The notes beneath the pieces were generated by a model. The model saw only the letters and a list, made by a program, of their open reading frames with translations, searched no databases and was not told where the DNA came from. From contig CACIKV010000006.1 of assembly GCA_902587325.1 (NCBI GenBank), forward strand, positions 1 to 64,000: DNA of 64,000 bases. The letters run 5' to 3'. Below are positions 54,611 to 64,000 of the stretch, one piece after another. This DNA comes from an uncultured Bacteroidota bacterium. Its GTDB lineage: Bacteria > Bacteroidota > Bacteroidia > Flavobacteriales > Flavobacteriaceae. How positions within the stretch are numbered: the stretch's first letter is position 1; each line of letters starts with the position of its first letter. The position numbers and the translations under genes are program-made.

Positions 54611-54618
54611 ACTATTAT

Positions 54619-54649
54619 AAAAAAAACCCCCCAGCGGGGGGTTTTTTAA
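54619..54649 (-). terminator. Strong intrinsic terminator downstream of the 54666-55370 gene
   Basis: AAAAAACCCCCC-AGC/GCT-GGGGGGTTTTTT: perfect GC stem of 6 extended by A/T tracts. Confidence 0.92.
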
Positions 54650-54665
54650 TTAATTAAAATCTTTT

Positions 54666-55370
54666 TTAAGGTGCGTTATAAACTCTTAGTGTAGTTGATG
54701 AAAATGATTGAATTGTTGTCGAGTATTTATTTGCTGTTGTTAAAAATTTTTCACTTCCAGGGTTTGCAAATACAGCTTCTCTGCCTTTTAACCAATCACC
54801 CAAATTATTTGATCTAGCAATCATAATGTGTGATACATGATCATTTCCTCCGCTTATAATTTCGTGCAATTCTATGGTTCCATCAAAATTATTAGAATTT
54901 GCAGCAATAAATCCAGCAGCCAATTCTGCATATTTAGGAATATCTTTTACATCTACACCCCAAATATTAGAATACTTATATCCAACTTTAGAAGGGTCAA
55001 AAATTAATGGGCTACCTAAAACACTTCCTTCCCACTTAGCAACTTGTTCAAAGATTTTATTGAGCAATTTACCTTCAGCTGTAGGTGGTGGACCTCCACC
55101 CCATCCTGCAAACACGCTAGCATCTTCTCCCAAAAAACAAACCTGATGAGTAAAGTCCTCGGTACTGCTTTTAAATTCGATTTGGAGTAAAAATACAGTA
55201 TATGGAATCATTTCGCCCGCAGGTGATTCAAATAATGCATCCATTGCCTCAACTAATTCCTCAGCATCAGAATTGTTCTCAACACTAAAGTTGAAACAAC
55301 CCCAATAAGCCTTTTCTTGTGACTGCACAAAAAAAGACGTTAATAGTAATATTAATATATATTTTTTCAT
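54666..55370 (-). CDS. Secreted protein of unknown function
   Basis: Signal peptide MKKYILILLLTSFFVQSQ; no family recognised. Confidence 0.75.
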   Translation of the reverse strand: MKKYILILLLTSFFVQSQEKAYWGCFNFSVENNSDAEELVEAMDALFESPAGEMIPYTVFLLQIEFKSSTEDFTHQVCFLGEDASVFAGWGGGPPPTAEGKLLNKIFEQVAKWEGSVLGSPLIFDPSKVGYKYSNIWGVDVKDIPKYAELAAGFIAANSNNFDGTIELHEIISGGNDHVSHIMIARSNNLGDWLKGREAVFANPGSEKFLTTANKYSTTIQSFSSTTLRVYNAP

Positions 55371-55405
55371 TTTTTTAAGATATAAAATTTAATCTTAATT
55401 GGAAA

Positions 55406-55996
55406 TTATTTATTCCTTGTCTTCAACTCATTAATTACATCATCAATTTTAAAGCCTCTTTTTTGAAGAATTAATAAAAAATGAAATAAAAGATCCCCAG
55501 ATTCCTCAATAAAAAGCTTGTCATCCGAATTTTTTGATGCTATTACCAACTCTGTAGCTTCCTCTCCTACTTTTTGAGCAATTTTATCAATCCCTTTTTT
55601 AAACAAGTTAGAAACATAACTCTTTGTACTAGATTTCATTATCCTACTTTGAATTATTTCTTCCAACATATATAAAAAACTCTTTTCATTTACTTCTTCC
55701 CAACAAGTATCATCACCTTTATGACAGGTTGGTCCCATGGGAGTTACTTTAACTAATAGAGCATCATTATCACAATCTGCTTTAATTGAATCTAATTTTA
55801 GAATATTACCACTGGTTTCTCCCTTCATCCAAATTCTGTTTTTTGATCTACTGAAAAAATGAACATTTCCTGATGAAACAGTTAAATCAACTGCTTTTTG
55901 ATTCATATAACCAAGCATTAAAACACAATATGTTTTTTTATCTTGAATAATTGCTGGGACTAAACCATCCTTACTCTTATTAAAATCTATTTTCAT
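55406..55996 (-). CDS. hisIE: Bifunctional phosphoribosyl-AMP cyclohydrolase / phosphoribosyl-ATP pyrophosphatase
   Basis: [55 protein letters not shown]. Confidence 0.96.
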   Translation of the reverse strand: MKIDFNKSKDGLVPAIIQDKKTYCVLMLGYMNQKAVDLTVSSGNVHFFSRSKNRIWMKGETSGNILKLDSIKADCDNDALLVKVTPMGPTCHKGDDTCWEEVNEKSFLYMLEEIIQSRIMKSSTKSYVSNLFKKGIDKIAQKVGEEATELVIASKNSDDKLFIEESGDLLFHFLLILQKRGFKIDDVINELKTRNK

Positions 55997-56748
55997 AATC
56001 TAACTTTTATATTATTTTTCACTAAGTTTTCCTTAAGATTTTTGATTTCTATTTCCTTGAAATGAAAAACACTTGCAGCAAGGGCTGCATCGGCTTTTCC
56101 TATTTTAAAAACATCTGTAAAGTCTTGTATTGTTCCAGCCCCACCTGAAGCAATGACCGGAATTGTTAGCCTATCAGATAATTTTTGAAGGATATCTAGA
56201 GCAAAACCACTTTTTGTTCCATCATTATTCATTGAGGTGAATAAAATCTCGCCAGCTCCCCTATCTTGAACTTCAAGAGCCCAATCAATAAGCTTAATTT
56301 TTGTTTTTTCTCTACCACCAACCAAATAGACAAACCATGAATCATTAACAAATTTTGCATCGATAGCAACAACAACGCATTGATTGCCAAACTTCAATGA
56401 TATTTCATTAACTAAATTTGGTGTTTTGACAGCTTGAGTGTTAATGGATATCTTATCTGCTCCGTTTCTAAGTAAAGATGAAACGTCATCCAGAGATTTG
56501 ATTCCGCCTCCAACTGTAAATGGGATATTTATATTTTCTGAAATTTTTTTTGCCAATTTAGATAGAGTTTTTCTTTTATCCTTAGTTGCGGTGATATCTA
56601 AAAAGACTAATTCATCAGCACCTTCATCTGAGTATATTTTTGCAAGTTCAACTGGATCTCCAGCGTCAATCAGGTTTAAAAAATTAACCCCTTTGACTGT
56701 CCTGTTGTTATCAATATCAAGACATGGAATTATTCTTTTTGCTACCAT
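55993..56748 (-). CDS. hisF: Imidazole glycerol phosphate synthase subunit HisF
   Basis: [42 protein letters not shown]. Confidence 0.97.
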   Translation of the reverse strand: MVAKRIIPCLDIDNNRTVKGVNFLNLIDAGDPVELAKIYSDEGADELVFLDITATKDKRKTLSKLAKKISENINIPFTVGGGIKSLDDVSSLLRNGADKISINTQAVKTPNLVNEISLKFGNQCVVVAIDAKFVNDSWFVYLVGGREKTKIKLIDWALEVQDRGAGEILFTSMNNDGTKSGFALDILQKLSDRLTIPVIASGGAGTIQDFTDVFKIGKADAALAASVFHFKEIEIKNLKENLVKNNIKVRL

Positions 56749-57460
56749 ACTTTTTTATTGCATTCTTTAAATTAATTTTATTTTCATAAACAGCTTTTCC
56801 AGTTATTACACCGTAACAATTAATGTCGAATAATTCTTTAATATCATTTTCGGCAGAAACGCCTCCAGAAGCTATCAATTTTATTCCTTTGAATTTATTC
56901 TGAATTTTTTTATAGTTCTCTAAACTTGTACCATTCAGAGCACCATCTTTAGATATATCTGTTATGATGAAATATTTTAAACCTAGTTGATAATAATCAT
57001 TTATAAATTCAAATAAATCTAAGTCAGTTTCTTCTGTCCAGCCATTAATTTTAATTCTGTTTTTTAAAAAATCAACACCAATAATTACTTTTTCAAATCC
57101 ATATTTACTTACAGAATTCATAACTAAATCTTTATTTGTAACAGAAATAGTTCCAAGAGAGATTTGATTTACGCCTAAATCAAAAGCATTTAAAATTTCA
57201 TCTTCACTTTTAATACCACCACCAAAATCAACTTTTAGATTTGTTTTTATGCAAATTTCTCTGATAGATTTTTTGTTGATTATCATTTTTGATCTTGCAC
57301 CATTTAAATCTACAACATGAAGATTGGTTACACCCATATCCTCAAACTTTAAAGCTACATCTACGGGATTCTTATTATAAATTTTAATTTTATCATAATC
57401 TCCATTTAAAAGACGAACACATTTTCCATCATATATGTCAATTGCCGGAATAACTTTCAT
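56717..57460 (-). CDS. hisA: ProFAR isomerase HisA
   Basis: [43 protein letters not shown]. Confidence 0.96.
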   Translation of the reverse strand: MKVIPAIDIYDGKCVRLLNGDYDKIKIYNKNPVDVALKFEDMGVTNLHVVDLNGARSKMIINKKSIREICIKTNLKVDFGGGIKSEDEILNAFDLGVNQISLGTISVTNKDLVMNSVSKYGFEKVIIGVDFLKNRIKINGWTEETDLDLFEFINDYYQLGLKYFIITDISKDGALNGTSLENYKKIQNKFKGIKLIASGGVSAENDIKELFDINCYGVITGKAVYENKINLKNAIKKYGSKKNNSMS

Positions 57461-58044
57461 AACTCTTCAATAAAGTTTTTTATTATTTTTTCACCAACTG
57501 ATCCGCTTTTTTCAGGGTGAAACTGAGTACCGTAAAAATTATTTTTATTTATTGCTGATGAATAATTTATACCGTAAGTACTACTTGCAATTGTATAATT
57601 AGATTTTGGAACATAATAACTGTGAACCATATAAACAAATTCATTTTCTTTTATTCCTTTAAAAATTTTTGATTTTAGTTCCGTAATATTATTCCATCCA
57701 ATTTGGGGAACTTTCAAGTTCTTATTATCAAATTTTTTAACATCAGAATCAATTACACCTAGACATTTCGTATCACCCTCTTCGCTACTTTTACACAAAA
57801 GTTGCATTCCTAAACAGATACCTAGAATAGGATGTTTTATATCAACAATAATCTTATCTAAATTTTGATTTTTCAATTTTTTCATAGCGTATGAAGCATC
57901 TCCAACACCTGGAAAAATAACTTTATTTGAAGAAAGTATTTCATATGGATCGCTTGTATAATTATGTGAAATACCCAATCTATCAAGACAATGTTCGATG
58001 CTCATTATATTTCCAACACCATAATTTACTATTGCTATTTTCAT
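57457..58044 (-). CDS. hisH: Imidazole glycerol phosphate synthase subunit HisH
   Basis: IVNYGVGNIMSIEHCL, PILGICLGMQLL, GTQFHPEKSG. Confidence 0.97.
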   Translation of the reverse strand: MKIAIVNYGVGNIMSIEHCLDRLGISHNYTSDPYEILSSNKVIFPGVGDASYAMKKLKNQNLDKIIVDIKHPILGICLGMQLLCKSSEEGDTKCLGVIDSDVKKFDNKNLKVPQIGWNNITELKSKIFKGIKENEFVYMVHSYYVPKSNYTIASSTYGINYSSAINKNNFYGTQFHPEKSGSVGEKIIKNFIEEL

Positions 58045-59145
58045 TTATATAATGCCTTTCGTTGACGGAAGAATCATTTTAGATTCATCCTTCATTATTG
58101 CAGATTTAATGGATTTAGCAAAAGCTTTAAAAATTGATTCGATTTTGTGATGTTCATTCTTACCCTCTGCTTTGATATTTATATTTGCTTTTGCAGTATC
58201 AGCAAATGATTTAAAAAAATGAAAAAACATTTCTGTTGGAACATCTCCAATTTTTTCTCTTTTAAAATTTGCACTCCATGTTATCCAACTTCTACCCCCA
58301 AAATCAATCGCACATTGTGCTAAACAATCATCCATTGGTAAAACAAAACCGTACCTATTTATACCTATTTTATTAGATAATAAAGAATTAAAAGCTTCTC
58401 CCAATAAAATTGCAGTGTCCTCAATCGTATGATGTTCATCAACATCTAAATCTCCCACAACGTTTAAATCGATATCGACTAATGAATGTTTAGATAATTG
58501 ATCTAACATGTGATCAAAAAAAGACAAACCAGTACTAATATTACTTATACCAGATCCATCTAAATTCATTTGTAGTTTTATATTGGTTTCTTTAGTAATT
58601 CTAGAAAATTCAGACTTTCTTTCAATTCCTTTTAAATAATCATATATTGCTTTCCAACTAGAACATCTTTTTGAACAATTAATTTTTGATTTTCTTTCTG
58701 AAAAATGAATTGAGTTACATCCTAAATTATTGGCAAAAATTATGTCAGTATCTCTGTCACCAATTACAAAAGAAGATTTTAAGTCAACCTCACTATCATT
58801 TATATATTTATAAACCATACCTAATCCTGGTTTTCTAGTTTCCAGTTTTTGATGCTCAAAACTAGAATCAATTAAAACATCCATTAAATTTATATTTTCA
58901 TTCTTTAATGTAGTAATAATGAAGTTTTGTACTGGCCAAAATTTTTCGTTGGGAAAAGAATCTGTACCCAAACCATCTTGATTCGTAACGAGCACAATAC
59001 TGTAACCAAGTTCATTATTAATTTTTTCTAAATACTTTAAAACGCCAGGGATAAAGGATAATTTTTCAAAACTATCAACTTGTTTGTCAGGTTGTGGTTC
59101 AATAATAATTGTCCCATCGCGATCTAAAAAAATTATTTTCTTCAT
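58045..59145 (-). CDS. hisB: Bifunctional histidinol-phosphatase / imidazoleglycerol-phosphate dehydratase
   Basis: FLDRDGTIIIEP HAD motif; C-terminal GLSFFDHMLDQLSKHS, DEHHTIEDTAILLGEA, KAEGKNEHHKIESIFKA. Confidence 0.97.
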   Translation of the reverse strand: MKKIIFLDRDGTIIIEPQPDKQVDSFEKLSFIPGVLKYLEKINNELGYSIVLVTNQDGLGTDSFPNEKFWPVQNFIITTLKNENINLMDVLIDSSFEHQKLETRKPGLGMVYKYINDSEVDLKSSFVIGDRDTDIIFANNLGCNSIHFSERKSKINCSKRCSSWKAIYDYLKGIERKSEFSRITKETNIKLQMNLDGSGISNISTGLSFFDHMLDQLSKHSLVDIDLNVVGDLDVDEHHTIEDTAILLGEAFNSLLSNKIGINRYGFVLPMDDCLAQCAIDFGGRSWITWSANFKREKIGDVPTEMFFHFFKSFADTAKANINIKAEGKNEHHKIESIFKAFAKSIKSAIMKDESKMILPSTKGII

Positions 59146-60170
59146 AGATTTTTTAATGTTTTTATTAATAACTGATTTTGTTCTGGGGTTCCAACAGTAA
59201 TTCTAAGACAATTACTACATCCAACAACATTAGATCTATTCCGAACAACAATTTTATTTTGAATTAATTGCTGATATATTTTATTGGCATCATTAAACTC
59301 AACCAAAATAAAATTTGAATTTGATGGAAAAACTTTTTTAACAGAATTAATTTTAATTAATTTTTCTGAAAGATTAATTCTTTCAACAATCGTTTCATTT
59401 ACTTGGTTTGAATTAACGTAATATTTAGATATTGAATTAATTGCTTTTTTTTCAGTTAATGAATTAATATTATATGGTGGCTTTACTTTTTTTATATAAT
59501 CAATAATAGCCTTATTTGAATAACCAATACCTAATCTAATTCCAGCTAAACCTAATGCTTTTGAAAAAGTTTGACTAATAATTAAATTATCATATTTATT
59601 TATTTTTTTCAAAAAAGATTTTTTAGAATAATCTACGTATGCTTCATCAATAAAAACAATTCCTTGAAAAGATTCAATAATCTTTATTATTGACTTTTCA
59701 TCAAATATGTTTCCTGTTGGATTGTTTGGATTGGTTATAAAAATAATTTTTGTATTAGAGTCAAACTTAGAAATAACTTTTGATGTATCTATTTGAAACT
59801 TACTATCTAAATTAATGGTAATATTTTCAACATCATTTATTTTGGCTGATACATCATACATTCCATATGTTGGATTTAATGTTATAATCTTATCAATTCC
59901 TGGTTTACAAAAAATCCTAATTACAAGATCAATTAATTCATCAGTTCCATTGCACAAAACGAGATTATCATTATTTACAAATTTATAAGAACAAATTAAT
60001 TGAATCAACTTTAAATGTCTGTTATCAGGATATCTATTTAAATCATTTCCGTAAGAACTTTCATTTGCATCAAGATAGATAAAATTTTTATCAGACTTAA
60101 AATCGTCTCTCGCCGATGAATATGGAATCAAATCCAAAATATTTTTTCTAATTAATTTTTTAGCTCTCAT
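59142..60170 (-). CDS. hisC: Histidinol-phosphate aminotransferase
   Basis: LDANESSYGNDLNRYPDN, TNPNNPTGNIFDE, DEAYVDYSKKSFL, SQTFSKALGLAGIRLGIG. Confidence 0.96.
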   Translation of the reverse strand: MRAKKLIRKNILDLIPYSSARDDFKSDKNFIYLDANESSYGNDLNRYPDNRHLKLIQLICSYKFVNNDNLVLCNGTDELIDLVIRIFCKPGIDKIITLNPTYGMYDVSAKINDVENITINLDSKFQIDTSKVISKFDSNTKIIFITNPNNPTGNIFDEKSIIKIIESFQGIVFIDEAYVDYSKKSFLKKINKYDNLIISQTFSKALGLAGIRLGIGYSNKAIIDYIKKVKPPYNINSLTEKKAINSISKYYVNSNQVNETIVERINLSEKLIKINSVKKVFPSNSNFILVEFNDANKIYQQLIQNKIVVRNRSNVVGCSNCLRITVGTPEQNQLLIKTLKNL

Positions 60171-61446
60171 TACTATTTATTCTTATGGATACAGCATTTT
60201 TGTGAGCATCTAAACCTTCATGTTCTGCCATAGTTTCAACGGCGCTTGAAATTGATTTTAATCCAAATTTTGTAATTTTTTGAAAAGTTATTGTTTTCAA
60301 AAAACTGTCTGTATTTACTCCACTATATTGTTTAGCATAACCATTTGTTGGTAGTGTGTGGTTTGTACCAGAAGCATAATCACCTGCACTTTCTGGAGTA
60401 TAATTGCCTAAAAAGACAGATCCTGCATTTACAAGCTTAGAAATACAATAATCTTCATTTTTAACATTAATTATATAATGCTCAGGCGCATAGTCATTTA
60501 TAAAATCTAAAGCATCATCAATTAAATTAAAAAAAACAGACTTTGAATTTTTTAATGATTCATTAATTATATTAATTCGTTCAAGTTTTTTCTTTTGAAT
60601 ATCAATTTCATTGTTAATATCATTAATTATTTTTTTTGAATTACTAACTAATATAACTTGGCTATCACAACCGTGTTCAGCCTGTGATAACAAATCAGAT
60701 GCTACAAACTTAGGATTTGCAGATTCATCTGCTAAAACTAGTAATTCACTTGGCCCTGCTGGCATATCAATTGAAACTCCAAAATTCATTGAATATTTTT
60801 TAGCAATTGTTACATATTGATTGCCGGGTCCAAATATTTTATTAACCATTGGTATGGTCTTCGTTCCTAATGTCATTGCTGCTATAGCTTGTGATCCTCC
60901 AACTTTAAAAATATTTTTTATTTTACAAATTTTACACACATATAATATTTCAACAGGAATTTCACCGTTTTTATCTGGTGGAGTACATAATATTCTATCT
61001 GGACAATTTGCAATTAAAGAAGGTATTCCTAACATTAATACTGTTGAAAAAAGTGGAGCTGTTCCACCAGGAATATAAAATCCAACTCTCTCAATTGGTC
61101 TCTTTTCTTGCCAACAGTTTATACCCTCATTAATTTTAACTATCTCTTTTTTTTGAATTTGAGATTTATGAAATTTATAAATATTTTTGAAAGCTAAATC
61201 TATTGAATCTTTTAGCTTGTGTGAAATTATAAATTCAGAATTGGTAATAGATTTTGCCTCTACTTTTATAGTTGCTAGTTCAATATTATCAAATTTTTTT
61301 GTGTATTCTATCAACGACTTGTCACCATAATTCTTTACATTTTCAAATACTTCCTTAACAACAGTGTGAACCGATTTGTTATCAACATAAGGTCTCTCTG
61401 TTAAAGAACACCAAATAGATCTTTTCGGATTAGTTATTATATTCAT
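60160..61446 (-). CDS. hisD: Histidinol dehydrogenase
   Basis: RVGFYIPGGTAPLFSTVLM, AGPSELLVLADESANP, LLSQAEHGCDSQV, SGTNHTLPTNGYA. Confidence 0.97.
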   Translation of the reverse strand: MNIITNPKRSIWCSLTERPYVDNKSVHTVVKEVFENVKNYGDKSLIEYTKKFDNIELATIKVEAKSITNSEFIISHKLKDSIDLAFKNIYKFHKSQIQKKEIVKINEGINCWQEKRPIERVGFYIPGGTAPLFSTVLMLGIPSLIANCPDRILCTPPDKNGEIPVEILYVCKICKIKNIFKVGGSQAIAAMTLGTKTIPMVNKIFGPGNQYVTIAKKYSMNFGVSIDMPAGPSELLVLADESANPKFVASDLLSQAEHGCDSQVILVSNSKKIINDINNEIDIQKKKLERINIINESLKNSKSVFFNLIDDALDFINDYAPEHYIINVKNEDYCISKLVNAGSVFLGNYTPESAGDYASGTNHTLPTNGYAKQYSGVNTDSFLKTITFQKITKFGLKSISSAVETMAEHEGLDAHKNAVSIRINSNES

Positions 61447-62303
61447 TATAATACCATTTTTTCAATTGGACAAACTAAAATATCTTCAGCACCTGCATCT
61501 TTGATTATATCAATTGATTCCCAAAACTTATCATCATCGATTACAGTATGTAAAGAAGACCAGCCTTTCATTTCCAATGGAAGAATAGTTGGACTTTTTA
61601 AGACAGGTAAAAGTTTTGAAACAGTTTTTATTTTATCATTTGGAACATTCATTAAAATGTATTTTGATCGTTTTGCTCTCAATACAGAATTGAATCTAAA
61701 AATTAATTTGTCAAGTGTTTGTTTTTTTGATTGATCAAATGAATCTGAATTACATAAGACAGCTTCTGAATTAGATATTGTTAGAATCTCCCTTAAATTA
61801 TTTTTATAAAGAGTATTTCCTGTTGAAACTATATCACATATTGCATCGGACAATCCTATGTTTGGAGCTATTTCCACACTACCATTAATTTTATGAATTT
61901 CACAATCAAGATTATTTTTACTTAAAAATTTATTTAGAGTATTTGGATATGAAGTTGCAATTTTCATTTTATTTAAGTCACTTATTTTTTCAAATTTCAT
62001 TTTTTCGGGAACTGCTATAGATACTCTGCATTTTGAAAAATTAAGTGGCATCAATTCATTTACATTTAATTCGCTTTCATAAATTAAATTTTGTCCAATA
62101 ATAGCAATATCAACTACACCATCTGACAAATATCTAGGTATATCACTATTTCTTAAAAAGTAAATATTCAAGGGGAAGTTTTCACAATTTACCTTTAATT
62201 GATCTTTGAAATTTTCAAATTTTATTCCAGATTTTTCCAGAAGAGAAATTGATTCTTTATTTAATCTTCCAGATTTTTGAATTGCTAATTTTATTTTTTT
62301 CAT
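61446..62303 (-). CDS. hisG: ATP phosphoribosyltransferase (long form)
   Basis: KLAIQKSGRLNKESISLL, GVVDIAIIGQN, CDIVSTGNTLYKNNL; C-terminal regulatory domain present. Confidence 0.95.
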   Translation of the reverse strand: MKKIKLAIQKSGRLNKESISLLEKSGIKFENFKDQLKVNCENFPLNIYFLRNSDIPRYLSDGVVDIAIIGQNLIYESELNVNELMPLNFSKCRVSIAVPEKMKFEKISDLNKMKIATSYPNTLNKFLSKNNLDCEIHKINGSVEIAPNIGLSDAICDIVSTGNTLYKNNLREILTISNSEAVLCNSDSFDQSKKQTLDKLIFRFNSVLRAKRSKYILMNVPNDKIKTVSKLLPVLKSPTILPLEMKGWSSLHTVIDDDKFWESIDIIKDAGAEDILVCPIEKMVL

Positions 62304-62319
62304 TTTATTAAATAAAAAA

Positions 62320-62343
62320 ACCCGCTTGATTTCTCAAACGGGT
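62320..62343 (-). terminator. Attenuator terminator of the his operon
   Basis: Minus strand ACCCGTTTGA-GAAA-TCAAGCGGGT followed by TTTTTT: 10-bp stem with one G.U. Confidence 0.88.
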
Positions 62344-62367
62344 TTGTTATAATTAAACACATAATCA

Positions 62368-62427
62368 TTACATATCTCGCTTGAGTATTAAAAATAATGA
62401 ATGATGATTATGTATAAGTTTTCTCAT
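62368..62427 (-). CDS. hisL: His operon leader peptide MRKLIHNHHSLFLILKRDM
   Basis: ATG AGA AAA CTT ATA CAT AAT CAT CAT TCA TTA TTT TTA ATA CTC AAG CGA GAT ATG TAA; three His codons within four codons, upstream of attenuator and hisG. Confidence 0.85.
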   Translation of the reverse strand: MRKLIHNHHSLFLILKRDM

Positions 62428-62434
62428 TTATTTA

Positions 62435-62442
62435 CAAATATC
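62435..62442 (-). promoter_or_regulatory. Probable -7 box (GATATTTG) of the his operon
   Basis: 7/8 resemblance to TAnnTTTG, 7 nt upstream of the leader-peptide ATG. Confidence 0.45.
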
Positions 62443-62470
62443 TAATTTTTTTAATTTAAAAAAAAATTTA

Positions 62471-63289
62471 TTATTGATTTCCTAAAATAATTGGTAATCC
62501 ATCACCGCCAGAACCTATTATTACTGTTTTTGTATTTGGTGATTCAGATAACTGCATTGTAGCTTCTATCCCTTTGTCTCTAAGTATATTAGATGTTAAA
62601 GAACTATTTAAAATTCTATTAGCATTGGCTTTACCTTCAGCATCAATTCTTAATTTTTCAGCCTCTTGTCTAGCTTTTTCTAGTCTAAAAACATATTCCA
62701 AAGCTTCTTGCTCCTGAGTTAACTTTCTTTCAATAGCAGCTTTAATATTTGCAGGAAGAGTTACATCCCTAACAAGCACAGAGTTTATCTGAACATGTTG
62801 TTGTTCAACATCCTCAACTAATTGCTCAAAAATTTCGTTTTGAATAGCATCTCTTTTTGTTGAATAAAGCTGTTCGGGTGTGTATTGACCAACAACACTT
62901 CTTGCAACGGCTCTTAGAGAGGGGATAATCACAACATTTAGATAATTTGAACCTTTAGTTTGATGAAGCAAACCTAATTCAGCGATGTTTGGTTGATACA
63001 AGACGGAAATATCAAGCGATATATCAAGACCATTTGAAGATAAAACTTGCATTTTACTTTCAAAAACTTCTTGTTGTTTAACATTATATACGAAGACCTT
63101 GTTCCAAGGCATAACAATATTTAGACCTTCGCCTAAAGGCGGTTCGTCAGTTACAACCCCATTTCCAAAGGTTTTAAATAAAACACCTGCTTCACCGTAT
63201 CCAATATTAACAAAGGTTTTCGCAAGAAAGATAAATAATAATAGGCCTCCAACTAAAATAGGAAGTCCAAGTTTTTGTAATTTTTCCAT
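62471..63289 (-). CDS. Prohibitin/SPFH (band 7) family membrane protein
   Basis: N-terminal TM; VNIGYGEAGVLFKTFGNG, NEIFEQLVEDVEQQHVQINSVLVRDVTLP, coiled-coil KARQEAEKLRIDAEGKA. Confidence 0.92.
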   Translation of the reverse strand: MEKLQKLGLPILVGGLLLFIFLAKTFVNIGYGEAGVLFKTFGNGVVTDEPPLGEGLNIVMPWNKVFVYNVKQQEVFESKMQVLSSNGLDISLDISVLYQPNIAELGLLHQTKGSNYLNVVIIPSLRAVARSVVGQYTPEQLYSTKRDAIQNEIFEQLVEDVEQQHVQINSVLVRDVTLPANIKAAIERKLTQEQEALEYVFRLEKARQEAEKLRIDAEGKANANRILNSSLTSNILRDKGIEATMQLSESPNTKTVIIGSGGDGLPIILGNQ

Positions 63290-63302
63290 TGTAATTTTTT
63301 AA

Positions 63303-64000
63303 TTAAGTTAAAAGACCGCCATCAACATTGATGACTTGTCCAGTAATATATGATGACAAATCTGATGCCAGAAACAAACATAAATTAGCAACATCATGTG
63401 TTTCACCAGGTCTTTTCAGAGGAATTGTACTATTCCAAGATTCAATTACTGATGCAGACAAGTTGTCAGTCATTTCTGTTTTGATAAAACCGGGTGCAAT
63501 TACATTGCATCTAATATTTCTAGATCCTAATTCAATTGCAGTAGATTTTGAAAATCCAATAATACCTGCCTTTGATGCAGCATAGTTTGACTGACCCGCA
63601 TTTCCTTTAATTCCAACAACAGAACTCATATTAATTATGCTTCCTGATCTTTTTTTAAGAAAGATTTTTTGAACAGCCTTTGTCATATTGAAAACAGACT
63701 TGAGATTTATTTCAATTACAGAATCAAAATCATTTTCACTCATCCTCATCAACAAATTATCCTTTGTTATTCCAGCATTATTTATTAAAACATCAATGTC
63801 ACCAAAATCAGAAATTACATTTTTAATCAAAACTTCACATTCTTCAAAAACTGAAGCATCGCTTTTATAAGCCTTAATATTATTCTTTTCTGATGCTAAA
63901 TCATTTACAATTTCTTTAGAGACGGATGATGATGATGAATATGTAAATGCAACATTAGCTCCATTTTCAACAAGTTTATAAACTATACCCTTACCAATTC
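63303..64000 (-). CDS. fabG: 3-oxoacyl-ACP reductase, 5' end beyond window
   Basis: Frame open to 64000 (IGKGIVYKLVENGANVAFTYSSSSSVSKEIV...); NNAGITKDNLLMRM, SSVVGIKGNAGQSNYAASKAGIIGFSKS, PGFIKTEMTDNL, ITGQVINVDGG. Confidence 0.95.
   Translation of the reverse strand, partial: IGKGIVYKLVENGANVAFTYSSSSSVSKEIVNDLASEKNNIKAYKSDASVFEECEVLIKNVISDFGDIDVLINNAGITKDNLLMRMSENDFDSVIEINLKSVFNMTKAVQKIFLKKRSGSIINMSSVVGIKGNAGQSNYAASKAGIIGFSKSTAIELGSRNIRCNVIAPGFIKTEMTDNLSASVIESWNSTIPLKRPGETHDVANLCLFLASDLSSYITGQVINVDGGLLT

Larger units (their letters stand above)
62312..62427 (-). promoter_or_regulatory. Histidine transcription-attenuation leader RNA
   Basis: Leader peptide plus alternative helices: 1:2 = 62404-62413 with 62359-62368 (10 bp perfect); antiterminator = 62378-62385 with 62333-62340 (8 bp, one G.U); terminator 62320-62343. 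Confidence 0.85.

Noticed and set aside
60611-61734. Plus-strand ORFs opposite hisD and hisG
   Set aside because: Antisense to conserved histidine biosynthesis genes
63920-63940. GATGATGATGAT short tandem repeat
   Set aside because: Only a few units; it encodes a Ser run in fabG, with no evidence of phase variation

Overview
AT-rich window from a Bacteroidetes/Flavobacteriia-type chromosome, densely packed and largely housekeeping. Content: phoH (5' truncated), purC, miaA, dnaQ-like, yggS-like, Gfo/Idh oxidoreductase, pcm, smpB, glyA, glutamine cyclotransferase, SRP RNA, SDR, transaldolase/Fsa-type, ABC-F, pheT, recG, UvrD/PcrA helicase, OmpA, GT2, HsdR_N-type protein, holA, fused E1 dehydrogenase, M1-peptidase-like protein with a putative OM barrel, LOG, uvrA, ggt, glmM, LpxL-like, TlpA-like, D-lactate dehydrogenase, aroC, DAACS symporter, ung, SUI1/YciH, 2OG-Fe oxygenase, ald, amidohydrolase, DUF2911, cold-shock protein, a surface-protein region (lipoprotein, 2390-aa T9SS multi-propeller protein, secreted orphan), a complete hisGDCBHAF-IE operon, prohibitin, and fabG (truncated at window end). 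No CRISPR array, transposon, prophage or tRNA was recognised. Main hunt results: (1) a complete histidine attenuator upstream of hisG: 19-aa leader peptide MRKLIHNHHSLFLILKRDM, mutually exclusive RNA pairings and an intrinsic terminator; (2) recurrent TAnnTTTG promoter boxes only 3-8 nt before start codons, implying leaderless or near-leaderless mRNAs; (3) a giant T9SS protein with three predicted beta-propellers, one apparently nested inside a Calx-beta domain, translationally coupled to a lipoprotein; (4) an SDR gene whose start codon directly abuts the SRP RNA terminator U-tract. All calls were made by reading the sequence, with no database searches.
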